A stretch of DNA of 64,000 bases from Hypomesus transpacificus (taxonomy: Eukaryota > Chordata > Actinopteri > Osmeriformes > Osmeridae). Positions 37,358 through 49,792 of the stretch are shown here, piece by piece. The notes under the pieces are model-generated. The model searched no databases. It saw only the letters and a program-made list of their open reading frames with translations, and was not told the origin of the DNA. A program made the position numbers and the translations under genes. Location: positions 2,835,038 through 2,899,037 of the forward strand of contig NC_061075.1 of assembly GCF_021917145.1 (NCBI RefSeq). The letters are read 5' to 3'. How positions within the stretch are numbered: position 1 is the stretch's first letter; every line of letters begins with the position of its first letter.

Positions 37358-40300
37358 CTGCTGTTGTTGTTGCTGAAGTTGGTGGAGTTGCTGTTGTTGA
37401 ATTTGTTGTTGTTGTTGGAGCTGTTGTTGCTGCTGCTGATGCTGCTGCTGCTGCTGTTGGAGCTGTTGTTGCTGCTGCTGCTGGAGCTGCTGCTGCTGGA
37501 GCTGCTGTTGCTGCTGGGCCACAGTGCTGAAGGCCCCGGGCTGGGGCAGGGGGAACGCTGCCTGCAGGATCAGCTGGGTGGGCTGGCTCCCATGTAGCAG
37601 ACGAGGAGCCTGGGGGGTGGGGGGAGAGGAGGACAAGAGGAGTGTGAGAGGAAGGAGGGGAGAGGAGCAGGAGAGGGCAGAGAGGAGCAGGCGGGTAAGA
37701 GCGTACCTGGATGAACTGGGGCTGCTGCTGGGTAAGCTGGGCCTGGCCTTGCTGCACACCTGGAGCCTGTTGCCCCTGCGTTTGCCCCTGGTTCTGCGTC
37801 TGCTGTTGCACCTGGTTCTGCCCCTGGTCCTGGGGTTGCTGCTGGGCGATGCTGATGGTCTGTGTCTGGCCTCCAGGTGGCGCAAATGCAGTCACCACCT
37901 GACCCATGAACATGGTGGTCGGAACCATGACCGCTCCACACCCCATTGGACCGGCCACCAGCTTAGTCAGGAGCTGTGATCCAGCAGGGAACCTGGGAGA
38001 GGAGGAAAGGAGAGAGAGAGCGAGGGGAGGGAGGGAGAGAGAGAAGGAGGGATTGAACGAAGGAGAGAAAGGCGGAGAGTAACGGCAGTAGTAAGAGAGT
38101 GCATTTACAGTGTACTGTGAGTAGTAGCTACTGTAACATGTGCTGGGGGATTCGGCGTCTCCACGGCAACAGCCGCTGCGACGCTGACTCGGGTCCGTAC
38201 CGGATCTGCCCCGAGCGGTCCTGAGCGAAGGTTGCCACGGCAGCGGCGTTGGGGCCTGAGTTCTGGGCCAGGCTGGTGGCGATCTGGACCACGCCGGGCT
38301 GGCCGGGCTGAGAGATCATCATGGTGTTGTAGAGAGACGCAGGCAGAACGCCCTGCTGGGCCTGCAGGGGAAGGGACGACCTCTGAGAGACACACACACA
38401 CACAGTCAGCTCTGTGTCCTAGAGGTGTACATTCCTACTAATTCCTTCAGGAATACTGGAATGAGGTATGTGGAAGGAGGATGTGTGTGTGTCAGACAGA
38501 CAGTGAGTTGTCTGACACAGGTGTGGAGGGCTGGACTGACCTGTGTGAGGGCTGAGCTCTGCTCTCGTAGCAGGCCCTGTGCCTGGGCAGGCTGCTGTGC
38601 GCTCTGCAGGCCTGCCACCACCTGGCCCTGCATGGTGACAGCGCCCCCCGGAGCCACGGAGGCCCCCGGAGCCAGCTGCACCGCGCCAGGCTGCAGGAAC
38701 ATCTGCCAGAGAGGGAAGCCAGAGTCAGGCTGGGACATACGCACAGGCACGCACATGCCCTCGCCCGTAGCCCCATTAGAGGGCGCTGCTGTGGCTGTGC
38801 TCTCACCTGCAGGCCCTGCCCGTGGACCTTGTGGAGCTCGTCCTGGATCTGCTGCAGCTCCTGCTGCTGCCACTGGATGTTGGCCTCGATCATGCGAGTC
38901 CTCTGCTCCAGCTGCTCCTTCAGGTGCTGCATGGCGTCCATCTGGCTGGAGAACTGCAGCATGGGCTGGCCGGAGGGAGGAGAGGAGAGAGTTAGGAGGC
39001 AGGGTCTAGATGACATCCCTCGGGAGGGATGGCGTGTTCGAGGTTCGGGGTCTCGATCCCATCCAACATTGGAGGAGGACAGCGCCGATTCAGTGGATCT
39101 CACCTGGATACTTGGCTGAATCTGCTGTTGTTGTTGTTGTGGCTGTTGTTGCTGCTGCTGCGACACCAGGGACGTTGCCGTGTTCTGCCCGGTGTTTTGG
39201 GAGCTCATAGACTGCTGTAGAAGGCCAATCAGAGGCGCCACATCAGAACCCGTGACCCCCCCCCACCCCATAATCTCATGCAACCACACAGCAATGTCGT
39301 CTGAAACCAACCTGGCTGCTGATAGACGACCTCCGCTGTGATGTTCTCTCGATGGCGGGCTGGCGTGCGGGCGCAGTTCTGTCTGTCTGCACCTTGGTCT
39401 GAGACGCTGAGGGGCACACAAACACACACTTATTTTTGAGGAACTGGTGGGGTGGGGGTGATTTAGGAGGGCTGTGTTGTGGGTGGTGTGAAGGTGATGA
39501 TGATGAGGCGTGCAGTATGGTGTGAATGTGACAGTGTGTGTGTGTGTGACGCTGCGCGTGTCTTACAGCCAGGGTCGGACACGGCGGTGTGGGAAGAGGA
39601 CTTGAGGGAGCTGTGCGAGGAGGCGGAAGGCGTGCGGCTGCGGTCGAAGCGTTCCAGCGCCTCCTTCAGACCGCACGTGTTCAGCTGAGACTCTGAGCCC
39701 GAGTCCTGACCCTGCTGGACCAGAGACACTAGTCAGACACACTCACACACACCCTGCTGGACCAGAGACACTAGTCAGACACACTCACACACACCCTGCT
39801 GGACCAGAGACACTATTCAGACACACTCACACACACCCTGCTAGACCAGAGACACTAGTCAGACACACTCACACACACACCCTGCTGGACCAGAGACACT
39901 AGTCAGACACACTCACCCTGCTGGACCAGAGACACCAGTCTCACACACACTCACACACACCCTGCTGGACCAGAGACACACTCACACACACACACACTGA
40001 CCCTGCTGGAGACACCAATCAGACACACACGCTGCAGTCACCAGGGCACATATCCCACTCACATCGAGAACTCAGAACAAAAACACCTCCTTTTCCCCCC
40101 ATTTGACAGGTCAATGGGATCCTGTACAGAACTATCCACCACAGCATCCTGCTCGACAGCGCGTCTTAGTCACCTTCTCTGCAGAGATCTCCGGGAGGGC
40201 CTCCTCGATCCCCAGCTCCCTGCGCTGCTCCACCCTCACCTCGGCGTAGCTGCGGCACACGGGACACACACAACGCCCTCGTCAGCACCCCGGCAGCTGC

Positions 40301-43300
40301 ACTGGCACACCGGCTCACACAGCGGCCCCTATATTGGTATATATGGTTGTACCCTGCTGTGTCACTGCAGTCGTATCCTATTGTAAGGGGCCACCTCTTC
40401 CTGCGTGACTTTGGTGGTCATGTCTTACCTCACCACCGTGTGAGTGCAGACGATGAACTCGGGCCGGGAGTTCCACTGGTGGTAGGTGATGTAGTAGTGC
40501 GTCTGCAGCCAGATCCACTGCTGGCCCTTGGTGAGAAACCTGTAGTAGCACGACTTCCCCTTCCCATACTGCAGTACTGTAGGGGAGGGAGAGAAAGAGA
40601 GAGGGAAAGAGAGAAAGATAAAGAGAGAGAAGGGAGAGAGAGAGAGACGGACAGTGAAAGACAGAGACAAAGAGAAACAGTGCAGGAGACAGAGGGAGAC
40701 AGGGAGAGAGGAGAGCCAGACAGGAAGGCAGGGTGAGTCGAGCGCAAAGTGACACCCAGTGCGTGAGGAGCAGAGCCCTGGGCAGGCGCGGCAGCGGGAA
40801 GACAGTCTCACACTGCTCGTGACACTTGGCCAGCGTCTCCAGGTCGTCCACGTGGTAGTAGTCGTACCCCGAGGTCCCCAGCACCTCGAACGGCAGGTAG
40901 CCTATGATGGGAGGCGCCCTGTGGAGGTAAACGACCACGCCCGTCACTCCACTCGGAACACACACACAGAGGACGCTGCTCGGGGGAATGGCTTGCGCCA
41001 ATACGAGTTTGATGTCGGGGTGCAGAGCGCACCTGTGGTCCAGGAAGAGAAACTTCCACTCCAAGCTGTGCCTGGAGGTGAACTCCTCGTTCGGCTCGTC
41101 CACCGTGCACATCTCCTGCGGAGACACGGAGGGAAGGTGTGATGCCACGCGCACCCCCCGGCGGAATACTCCCAGACACAAACGTACGGTACGATCGGGA
41201 CTCCCTACCTTGATGAACTGGGGTTTGGCTAATCTCACAGTCGCTATGAAACACACTCGGTCCCCAAACGACGAGTGGAGCGATCGCTGGATGACTCCGT
41301 CGAAACCGTTCAGAGTAGAATTAGGCACTGCAGGTAGAACAGACAGGTTGTGGGTGGGTAGGTAGGCCTGGTGCTGTATGGAGCCCTCTCTGACACTCTC
41401 TCTGGCTTGTAAGAAGAGGGCTTTGCACATCAAATCTGACTGGATTTGATAGGTGGAACGACAGTTTCGCCTGGTTCGGAGGCGCACCAGCCAGTGACTG
41501 AGGACCAGATGAACTCACCATTATTCAGGGATTTGAAGTTCCCAATGAATTTGACGTACTCGTACACGGGAGGCTCTTTGGGGTTGATGGTTCCTCGGAG
41601 CATGTGGCAACAGAACTCCAGCTGGTTTTTAGCTGCAAAACCAGACACTCCTGTTATTCACACCCAGGTCTACCTGGACTCGGGTTCGACCTTGGTCTAT
41701 CTGGACTAGGATTAGGCCCAGGTCTGGTTTAGGGTGAGAGGTTACTTACTCTTCATGTACTCTGGGGTGAGCGGCTCTCCTTCCAGGACGTGGGAAGACA
41801 GGGCCTTGTACACATCAGAGTGCTCCGTCGCAGGGAGGAAGTTCAGCAGGTTCTGATCCACCAAGTCAGACTGTAACACACGCACGGACATACGCATGCG
41901 TATACACACACACACACACGTATGCACACACACATGACATTTTTGGACTACTGACGTAGGAAGGTCACATACATCTGCCTACAGTTGGCCTTGGTTTCGT
42001 CCTTCCAGTCGTTACTCTACAGCAGAACAGCAGCATCCCTGCTGGTTTAGCTACAGACCATTCTTATAAAGGATACTCACAGGTAGGTGTTCCAGCAGCG
42101 AGGTGACACTTTCAGAAACGTAGATGATGTTTCCATCGGTCATGATGGCCAGGAAGAAGCCATCCAGAGCCTGCCAGACACATCAGTTATCGTTACACAC
42201 CACAACATGGGGAAGAGTCGTTCATGAGTCGTTTCATGAAACACTGGTAGAGCTCTGCCCTTTGGGTGCTTGATCTTCTGTACGTTCTGTATGCATGCAG
42301 CGCTGGATGAATGTTGTCCGCTTGAAGAATGAGACGTTGTGACGTGTGGGTGAAGCACTGAAGCGTCTCACCTCCAGCATCAGCTGAGTGAACTCTTCAT
42401 TACTGAGGAAAGTCGGTTTCCAGTCCTGGCGGATTTCACTGGACTCTGACTGAGCAGCGATTTCTGAACAGGGGAGATGACATTCATGACTACCGGCACA
42501 TTGAATACATACACTCAGGGTCAGGGTTACAGGGTCAAGGAACAAGGTTGCAGGGGTGAGGCTCTGTGTTACAGGGGTCAGGGTTACTGGGGTCAAGGTC
42601 AGGGCTTTACCTTTATGCTTACGTAGGAAGTCAATGCTCTTCTGCAGGATGGTGGACTTGTCCATCTTGCGTGTGTTGCCAGGCAACATGGTGCCCAGCT
42701 CCTTAATGAGAACATTGAACTGGTCTCTCCTCTTCTTCTCAGACTTGTTCCGGGACACGCTGGGGGTTCAGAGTTCAGACGGGTGGAACCACTCATGTCC
42801 GCTCATTACACAGTCATTTTCATCCCTACTTTCTACAGGCACTTTTTGTACGACACTTTGGATAAAAGTGTCTGCCAAATTCATCAAATGTAAAATTTCT
42901 GCAACAGGAGCATCTCGGTGACTCACCGAGGAAAAACGTGAACCCCACTTGAGGTCTTACCACAGTGCCCCGGGTTCAATTCCAGGCCGGGCCCTTTGTT
43001 GCGTGTAATCCTCTCTGTCTCCCCCCTGCCTTTCCTGTCTCTCTCATACTGTCATTATCATTCTTTTTTTTTAAAGCGTAAATGCCCAAAAATATTTCTA
43101 ACAAAACAAATCTTTAAAATATTACAGCAATGGTTACTTCTACTCCACAGTGCAGCTTCTCTTGATCAGGACCTCACCGTTTCGCTTTGTCTTTTTCATC
43201 TTCTTCCATTAATCCATCAAAGATACTGCCGTCATCCCTGCAAGGCAAACAGCACTTAATCCACAAACCAACCGTTCACACACAGGGACTGAAACAGTGG

Positions 43301-45010
43301 CATGCTAACCTCACACAACCCTGCAGCTTCACACTAGGATGAACCCTGATGCAACTTCACTAAGATGAACCCTAATGAACCCCGATGCAACTTCACTAAC
43401 ATGAACACTTATGAACCCTGATGCAACTTCACTAAGATGAACCCTAATGAACCCCGATGCAGTTTCACACTAGGATGAACCCTAATGAACCCTGATGCAG
43501 CTTCCCATCAGAACGACCTCCAGTGTTACTCAGCCCTGGCAGGAGAGGGCGCTGGACATAGCCAGGCTATATTTACAATGGACCCTGTGCTCAGTAACTC
43601 AGCTGGTATCCATAAGGACAGAACAAGGGTGCAGAGGGGAGACCCGTGTTTAGTCAGCTGACCCAGACTGGCGTCACACAACCAACTGTTTTTAGAACTC
43701 TAACACAGAGCGTTCTTAAAGGGTAACGACACTTCCAAACTTTTTTTTCAGGTAGACCACTGTGGTTTATATATATATATGCGCACTGTTAAACTCTTTA
43801 TCTTGGTCTTGATTCTTACAAATTTAGAAAAAGTATTTTGGAGGGCTTTTTGTGTGTGGTGGTCAACTGTATTTTTTTTTTGATGGGGAGGAACAAAGAG
43901 ATGCCAGAGCAGTGACGCTAGTCTCTGTGTACGTTAAGGGCGTGTTGCTGATGAACAGTAGGCCCTTCCTGAGGTAGGGTGACTGTACACATGACAGCAG
44001 GGAAGTGGGTGCAGCCCTCCAGCCCCACAGAAAGGTAGCTGAGCCAGGCTAGGTCACGCCTCACCTCCCCCTCAGACGTGAGTCACCACCAGAGCCCTCT
44101 GGCATTGGCCACATGCATGTACCTGCTCGTGTCATTCGCTCTGTGGTTTAGCACTCGGCCGCAAACTGATATGCATATGAGATTAGAATAATCCAGGCTA
44201 GACTAACCCAGGTAATACTAACCCAGGTAAGACTAGCCCAGGCTAGAGCGCAACCAAGCTCGAGCTAACCCAGGTTCTAAGGGATGGAGCCAGGCTAGAC
44301 TAACCCAGCTTGGTGTAACCCAGGCTAGACCCAGGGCATGGGTGTGTCAGCAAATATGCTATCTATTGTTGCACAGCCCATGCTTACAAACACACACTAC
44401 AATTCAAACAAACCTTCATCCACTTTACCTACAGGCCCCTGATTTAGCCCCAGGCCCAACCTCAGACTCTAGTTCCAGTCCCAACACCACACTCTAGTCC
44501 CAGCACTAGCCCCAGATTCTTGTCCCAACCCTAGTACTAGACTCCAGCCCCCATCCCAGACTCTAGTCATTCAATCCTAGCCTCCTATATCAACTGTGAG
44601 GGCACACACAAAATCACAAGCAACAACAAGACACTCAAAATGGAGCTTGTCCGAGCTGTCAGCTAATCCTCGGATTAGGACAGGAGATTCCACATTGCAG
44701 GGATACGTAGCTTCATTCACCCCAGTCCAGGCTGGCTCTAGTTATGAGAAATACTGTACTCTGTAACTATGAAAAGCACTAGAGGTGTAAAGGACAGTGA
44801 ACAGTTGTTGGGTTCTGTTTGGTTTGTTGTGATATGCCTATTGGAGTTTGATGGGGTAGTTTGAAAATGACAGTCATCTTTCCATCCATTGTGGAGCCAA
44901 CAGACAATGTTTGGAATGTTTGTTGGTGTTTGTTGGACATTGTTGGTGCAGTGTGACTGTGCACTAAGCATAGTGGCATGCTTGACTCACCGGTCGATGC
45001 TAGAGGTCAT
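37268..45010 (-). CDS. clock: Circadian bHLH-PAS transcription factor CLOCK, 20 coding exons
   Basis: Core circadian activator. In the family it pairs with BMAL/ARNTL and drives E-box genes such as per and cry. Exons, 5' to 3': 44991-45010, 43178-43237, 42611-42759, 42372-42463, 42081-42170, 41750-41870, 41519-41632, 41209-41327, 41033-41115, 40812-40918, 40429-40576, 40174-40249, 39567-39711, 39312-39406, 39104-39214, 38807-38965, 38541-38702, 38201-38382, 37707-37992, 37268-37609. The sum is 2661 nt, or 886 residues (human 846), all in phase. The bHLH spans about 27-77 ([20 protein letters not shown]), PAS-A about 95-178 ([20 protein letters not shown]) and PAS-B about 260-350 ([20 protein letters not shown]). 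The tail is Gln-rich and ends [18 protein letters not shown]. The start [15 protein letters not shown] aligns with the mammalian MSSIVDRDDSS. The 5' UTR is split. Confidence 0.98.
37318..37525 (-). repeat. clock: Coding CAG/CAA polyglutamine tract of clock
   Basis: The last coding exon holds roughly 70 codons with more than 50 Gln. They are broken by single Leu, His and Ile and end in 17 consecutive Gln before LSSHR. CAG and CAA are mixed. Confidence 0.95.
39710..40015 (+). repeat. 42-bp minisatellite containing a clock acceptor
   Basis: About eight units beginning 'cctgctggaccagagacact', starting at 39711, 39753, 39795, 39837, 39881, 39917, 39961 and about 40008. The first overlaps the acceptor of the exon ending at 39711. 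On the minus strand each unit repeats the acceptor-like ctggtccagcag. Confidence 0.92.
40580..40735 (+). repeat. GA-rich tract, clock intron
   Basis: (GA)n with GGAC interruptions beginning next to an exon acceptor (40577-40578). The minus strand is therefore a long pyrimidine tract. Confidence 0.9.
42855..42897 (+). repeat. SINE 3'-tail fragment, clock intron
   Basis: 'actttggataaaagtgtctg' followed by 'ccaaattcatcaaatgtaaa', the tail shared by the SINE families in this window. Confidence 0.55.
43325..43505 (+). repeat. GATGAACCCTAATGAACC minisatellite, clock intron 1
   Basis: Four to five units of about 42 bp built from 'tgatgcaacttcactaagat' and 'gaaccctaatgaacc'. Confidence 0.8.
44165..44580 (+). 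repeat. CTAACCCAGGCTAGAC and CCAGACTCTAGTCCC repeats, clock intron 1
   Basis: Two degenerate minisatellites: 'taacccaggctagactaacc' at 44195-44340 and 'agactctagtcccagcacta' at 44460-44580. Confidence 0.7.
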
Positions 45011-45082
45011 GTTGTGGGCTGTTCAGGGTTGCCGTGGTGGAGAGGGCTTTTTTAACCGTGAGGTAGACATTGGTGAACAAGC
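44991..45082 (-). other. clock: clock first coding exon with 5' UTR part
   Basis: A plausible acceptor (cctcctag) at 45083-45084 gives a 92-nt exon whose last 20 nt code MTSSIDR. A donor-like site ending at 45293 (gacaagag then gtgagacc) could be another non-coding exon upstream. Confidence 0.5.
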
Positions 45083-46374
45083 CTAGGAGGTGAAACCATA
45101 CATGAAAGAACGTCACATTCATCTTTTTCTACAGACGTGTACTTGAAATGTACATTCCCATACTTACGACAACTTAAATATATATGTATGTATGTTTATA
45201 CTTATACTGGTACACTTTCAGAATAATATTGTATAAAATAAAAAAGGTATATTTCAAATAATTGTATAATGTTTTGTTGCATGGGGTCTCACCTCTTGTC
45301 CTGCTGGATTGAGGCGAGGGCGTTGGGGGGCGGGGTAGGGGGCGGGGAGGGGGTGGGGGGCTGTGTCGGTGCTAGACAGATACAGCAGGAAGCGCTGCAG
45401 GGTTCACCACTGGCCAGCTCCCGGGTCAAAGGTCAGAGGTCACAAGGAAGGCGTTGCTGTGCTGTGTTTTCCGTCTGCTGCGCGTGGTGAGGTACCACAT
45501 GACAGCTACATGGAAGGACCTGCCAGGTCGGAGGTCAAAGTTCAGGGGTTGGGACAGGTCAGGGGGTCAGGACAGGTCAGTGGTCCCGGGTTTGGGGTGG
45601 ACAGTCTGAGGTCCAGCAGCAGATCTAGCTTGAGAAACGCACAGGAAGGTCACCAGTCACATGTTCTGTCTGGGAACCCACACAGAACCGGAAGACTCCT
45701 TGTTGCTTCTCGGATCTGGAAAAGAACACGGGACACATTAACGTTTGACCCCAAGTCACACACAGCCTGCACATGCCCCTGACTCCCACATGACCAAAGC
45801 TTTGCAAACACACAACCCTGCACTGTCTCCACACACACACACACAGACTGTATACGCACAAAACCCTGTAAACAAACACACACCCACAAAAGTCCACAAG
45901 TATTTCTGCTCTGACTGACAGCCTCATGGTGTCAAGTCATGCGGGTCAACATTGGAAATCGGCTTGAACGCAGGATGTTTCATTGCAGAGAAAAGTTGCT
46001 CAACGACAGTGGAGGTTCATCCCACAGCCTAAACAGGGACCTGGGTATATACAGCAACAGTCCAAGACGTCCAAAACATTTTATGAGCGTCAAATAGATC
46101 CCATGCTTGATATGAGTCCATGTCGGGGATCAGTAAGCAACACCAAGCTATGTGGCTGATGTTCAGGAGTCTGTGTGATACAATACTCTTGATTGTGAAG
46201 GCAGTCCAAAACCTTTGACTGCACTGTACCAGCTTAATGCACCCCAGAGAGATTGGTAGAGAGAGAGCTCCGTTGTGGGAACGAGGGGATAGGGAAGGAG
46301 GCGCTGGGAGGAAGTGTGTCGCGGTCCGCTGACTCCGAGCTATGACGGCCTCGCTGCACGCGAGTCCCTCGCCG

Positions 46375-46380
46375 CACGTG
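46375..46380. promoter_or_regulatory. Palindromic E-box in clock 5' intron
   Basis: CACGTG in 'cgccgcacgtgacacgacc', in a locally GC-rich patch. Feedback binding by CLOCK/BMAL is possible, but chance occurrence is equally likely. Confidence 0.25.
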
Positions 46381-47204
46381 ACACGACCTGCACGCTTAAA
46401 TGGCTCAGGCACAAACACAAAACTCCACGGAGAATCAGGTCTCCAAACAGGTTTTATAACATAATGACCCTCAGTCATGGCATAACGCTCGCCTGGACAC
46501 ATCTGGGTAAGGGGCCTGTGGACAATTGGCCAGAGCCCCAACTAGACCTGAACTCATTGTGCGATTAATTCCAGGATTAATTCCAGTGTCAGGAGAGACA
46601 AACAGATGTATTCATAGGCGTCATCTGTGGAAACATTGCTTGTTGTTGACTGGAGAAGTCCTGGATAATAACAGCAGTAGGTTATAACCATGGAGATGAG
46701 AAACAGGAATTGGAAAGAATGGACAGGGAACAGGAAGACAGCATCAGAAGAAGCAGGAAGAGGACAAGATCCGAGGAAGCAGGAAGGACTAAAAGGACAG
46801 CACCCGCGGAAGCAGGAAGCAGTACAGCTCCAGATGAAGCAGGAAACAGGAAGAAGACCGCTCGAGAGGAAACAATAAGACAGCATCATAGAAAGTAGGA
46901 GGTAGGGAGAGGACAGCTCCAGAGTGCAGCAGCAGTTCTAGGCTATAGTTGTGTAACTGTGACATCACAGTGCTTCACTGACCCGCTGACCCAATGACCT
47001 AGTTTTTAGTTTCCTACTCCTTCCACTCTAACCGCCCTGCTCTGTACAATCACAATACTCGATTAATCAATGTTCAAATCCCTAGGAGCCAATCCCTCCT
47101 CAGAACAAGCAGCAATTAGCCCTGAGCAGCCAACAGTAGCCCAGTTTGGCATATCACAGCATTCCTCAACCTATGACGCTGAGTAAAGGCAGACCCAGAG
47201 GAGC

Positions 47205-47440
47205 CAAAGAACAGGAGACAGGGAGGGGAGAGAGGTGGAGAGGAGACAGGGAAGTAGCAGGGGAGAGAGGTGGGTTGAGGACAGAGCTGGGCAGAGGGGA
47301 CAGGGAGAGAGCGGTGACAGAGACGGAGTGGGGACAGAGAGGGAGAGAGAGCAGGGGGAAGAGGGGGACAAGCAGGGTGGAGGGTGGGGACAAGGAGGCA
47401 GATGGGTGGGGAGGAGAACAGGAGGGTAGAAGTGTTCAGG
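47205..47440 (+). repeat. GGGGACAGGGAG purine-rich repeat, clock 5' region
   Basis: Degenerate (GGGAGAGA)n and 'gggacagggagagagc' units. Low complexity. Confidence 0.85.
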
Positions 47441-47964
47441 GAGCCGGCAGCTTCAGCCAACCCAACATGCCACACGTCTCATATTTCCTCAGCTTCCTCT
47501 CCGCCATCCCGTGTTCACACGCCCCTCACCAGACGGCTCACAAGTAGGTCAGCAGAGCTGTGAGGATGGAGCATCCTCGTCTCCACCGCGTGCACGCAGG
47601 ATCCGTAACGCCATAGCAACCGTACCACCATGACGGGTAAAAATAGCTCAGTTGAATTCCTCCGCACGGGATCCTCTCTCCATCCCTGACAGCATTCCCT
47701 CTTCCCCTCCTCCGTGTTCCCTCCATCCCCTGCAGCGATTTATTGATTTATTATTTGATTGACTTATTCCTATTAGGTGTTTGCTCCATGTTTGGACAGC
47801 CAAGTAGAGAGCAGGAAGAGATGGCAGGTAGAGAGAGCAGGCAGTGTCCAGGTGAGAGCTGATGTTAGAAGATATTACCAAGGTAACCAGAGCCCACTAA
47901 GCTCCAACAACCAGCCGACCTGCGGCCAGTCAGTGTCAGAGCTAGAGAACCTACTACTCCACTA

Positions 47965-48290
47965 GAACATCTAGAGAACATCTCACTGTGCCAGAAGAAC
48001 ATACGGAGAACATCTCACTACTCCACAAGAACATCTGGAGAACATCTCACGACTACACTAGAGCACCTGGAGAACATCTCACTGTGCCACTACAGCACCT
48101 GGAGAACATCTCACTGTGCCACTACAGCACCTGGAGAACATCTCACTGTGCCAGAACGACATACGGAAAACATCTCACTACTCCACAAGAACATCTGGAG
48201 AACATCTCACGACTACACTAGAGCACCTGGAGAACGTCTCACTACTCCACTAGAACATCTGGAGAACATCTCACTACTCCAACGCGTGCA
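47965..48290 (+). repeat. 36-bp minisatellite, clock 5' intron
   Basis: About nine units built from 'ctggagaacatctcactact' and 'ccactagagcac'. Frames through it (for example 47988-48221) are repeats of the same 12 residues and are not coding. Confidence 0.92.
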
Positions 48291-49154
48291 CACAGCCCAT
48301 ACCCAGACAACCCATAAACACAGAAAAGTGTGATGTCATGGAGAGCCTCAGAACACACACTGTCAAATACACATTAGGCTATGAAGTACACAAGCAAACA
48401 CGCGCACGTTAACACAAAGTACTCCATTTTGTAGACGCATACACACACACAACAAATAAGGTCTTCATTTAGCAGGCGCATATACACACTGAACAAACAC
48501 CAGGCTCCCCAGGCTTACTCACGCCCACAGAAGGTATAAAGAACAGCACCTCTTTACCTGACATCCACACCGTGATAGGGGCGTGCCCGGCCAGACTGGG
48601 CTTCCTCATTATTCAACTGTCGTTTCACCTTGATCACCTATGCTTTAGACGACATTAAGCTTTAATTCAGTCTCACAAAGACATTGTCCACGGAAACTCC
48701 ACCTAGAAACCATTTGTCTCCGCTGTTCTCTCTAAGGGCCTGAAAACCCTTACATACTGTACTCTGGGTGTGTAAAGGTACGCTCATCATTGCGTATTTT
48801 CAACAAATGTCACTAACTCGTCAATGCAATCCAAACGTACGACTGCGTTTTATCAGAACGCAGACGTTTCACAGCTCCTGCACGGCAGCCTATCAGTGTG
48901 TAGCACGGAAATCAGGAGCACGCCCACCCTCGGGGGACAGATCCGTGGACATACACAAGGGTGTGAAGCAGCGTTAGGGCTGCCCAAGACCCAGAGCTGT
49001 ACAGCCAGCTGTGCCTTCACCCACTCACTCACTATGCTCCAGGGCCACAAAGTGACTCTTTGTTGGGTGTTTGCATCCTAAAGCCCGCAGAGGGGAATGT
49101 CTGAAAAAACCAGCAGCATCTTTCACTGGCTGCAGGAGGAGGAGGACCCTATGT

Positions 49155-49295
49155 TGGAAGGGGGGGGGTGAGGAAGTGGAGGAGAAGGAAGAGGAGGGTG
49201 AGGAAGTGGAGGAGCAGGAGGAGGAGTAAGAGGAGTAGGAGGAAGGTGAGAAGGAGGAGGAGGAGCAGGAGGAAGGGGAGCAGGAGGAGGAAGTG
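49155..49295 (+). repeat. GGA trinucleotide repeat, clock 5' intron
   Basis: (GGA/GAA)n, about 140 bp, giving Lys/Arg- or Leu-rich artefact frames. Confidence 0.9.
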
Positions 49296-49689
49296 GCCCC
49301 TCAGGGCATCTGAAATGTCACCTCCACATGAACTCAGGACGAGCCCAGTCCAAAGGGAGACTTTATTGCTTCCGATAAACAAAGCATTTCCGAATGGCTT
49401 TCTAAGTCCCAAGTCACCTGCTTCTACCTCCTCAACATGACTCAGCATAGTGCACAGTCAACCCACTATTCAAGGCAACAATAAAACACATAGGGCTGGC
49501 ACAAGAAGGGAAACATGGACAGACCCTCAGGATCCACCCAGGATCCGCTTTTTTATCGATATCAAAATCAGTCAGACACCTGTCAAGGACTGGGGTGGGT
49601 CACTACCCTAGCTTGTTGTGTGACTACGTCGTTGTTGGGTTGTGTGGATATGTAGTTGTGATTGTGTGGTTATGAGGTACCCCCAGTTG

Positions 49690-49792
49690 AGCATTTGGAG
49701 CACCCTACTTGCCTCGGGGGGAATGTCCCTGTACTTACTGTAAGTCGCTCTGGATAAGAGTGTCTGCTAAATAACTCAATATAAATATAAAC
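49690..49792 (+). repeat. Truncated tRNA-derived SINE (3' half)
   Basis: 'acttgcctcggggggaatgt', 'ccctgtacttactgtaagtc', then 'gctctggataagagtgtctg', the same 3' half as 60620-60812. The tRNA-like head is missing. Confidence 0.75.

Noticed and set aside
37249..37530. Plus-strand poly-Leu/Ala frames
   Set aside because: Antisense shadow of the clock polyglutamine tract.
47965..48290. CRISPR-like array of regularly spaced repeats
   Set aside because: Units are contiguous tandem repeats without unique spacers, in a vertebrate intron.
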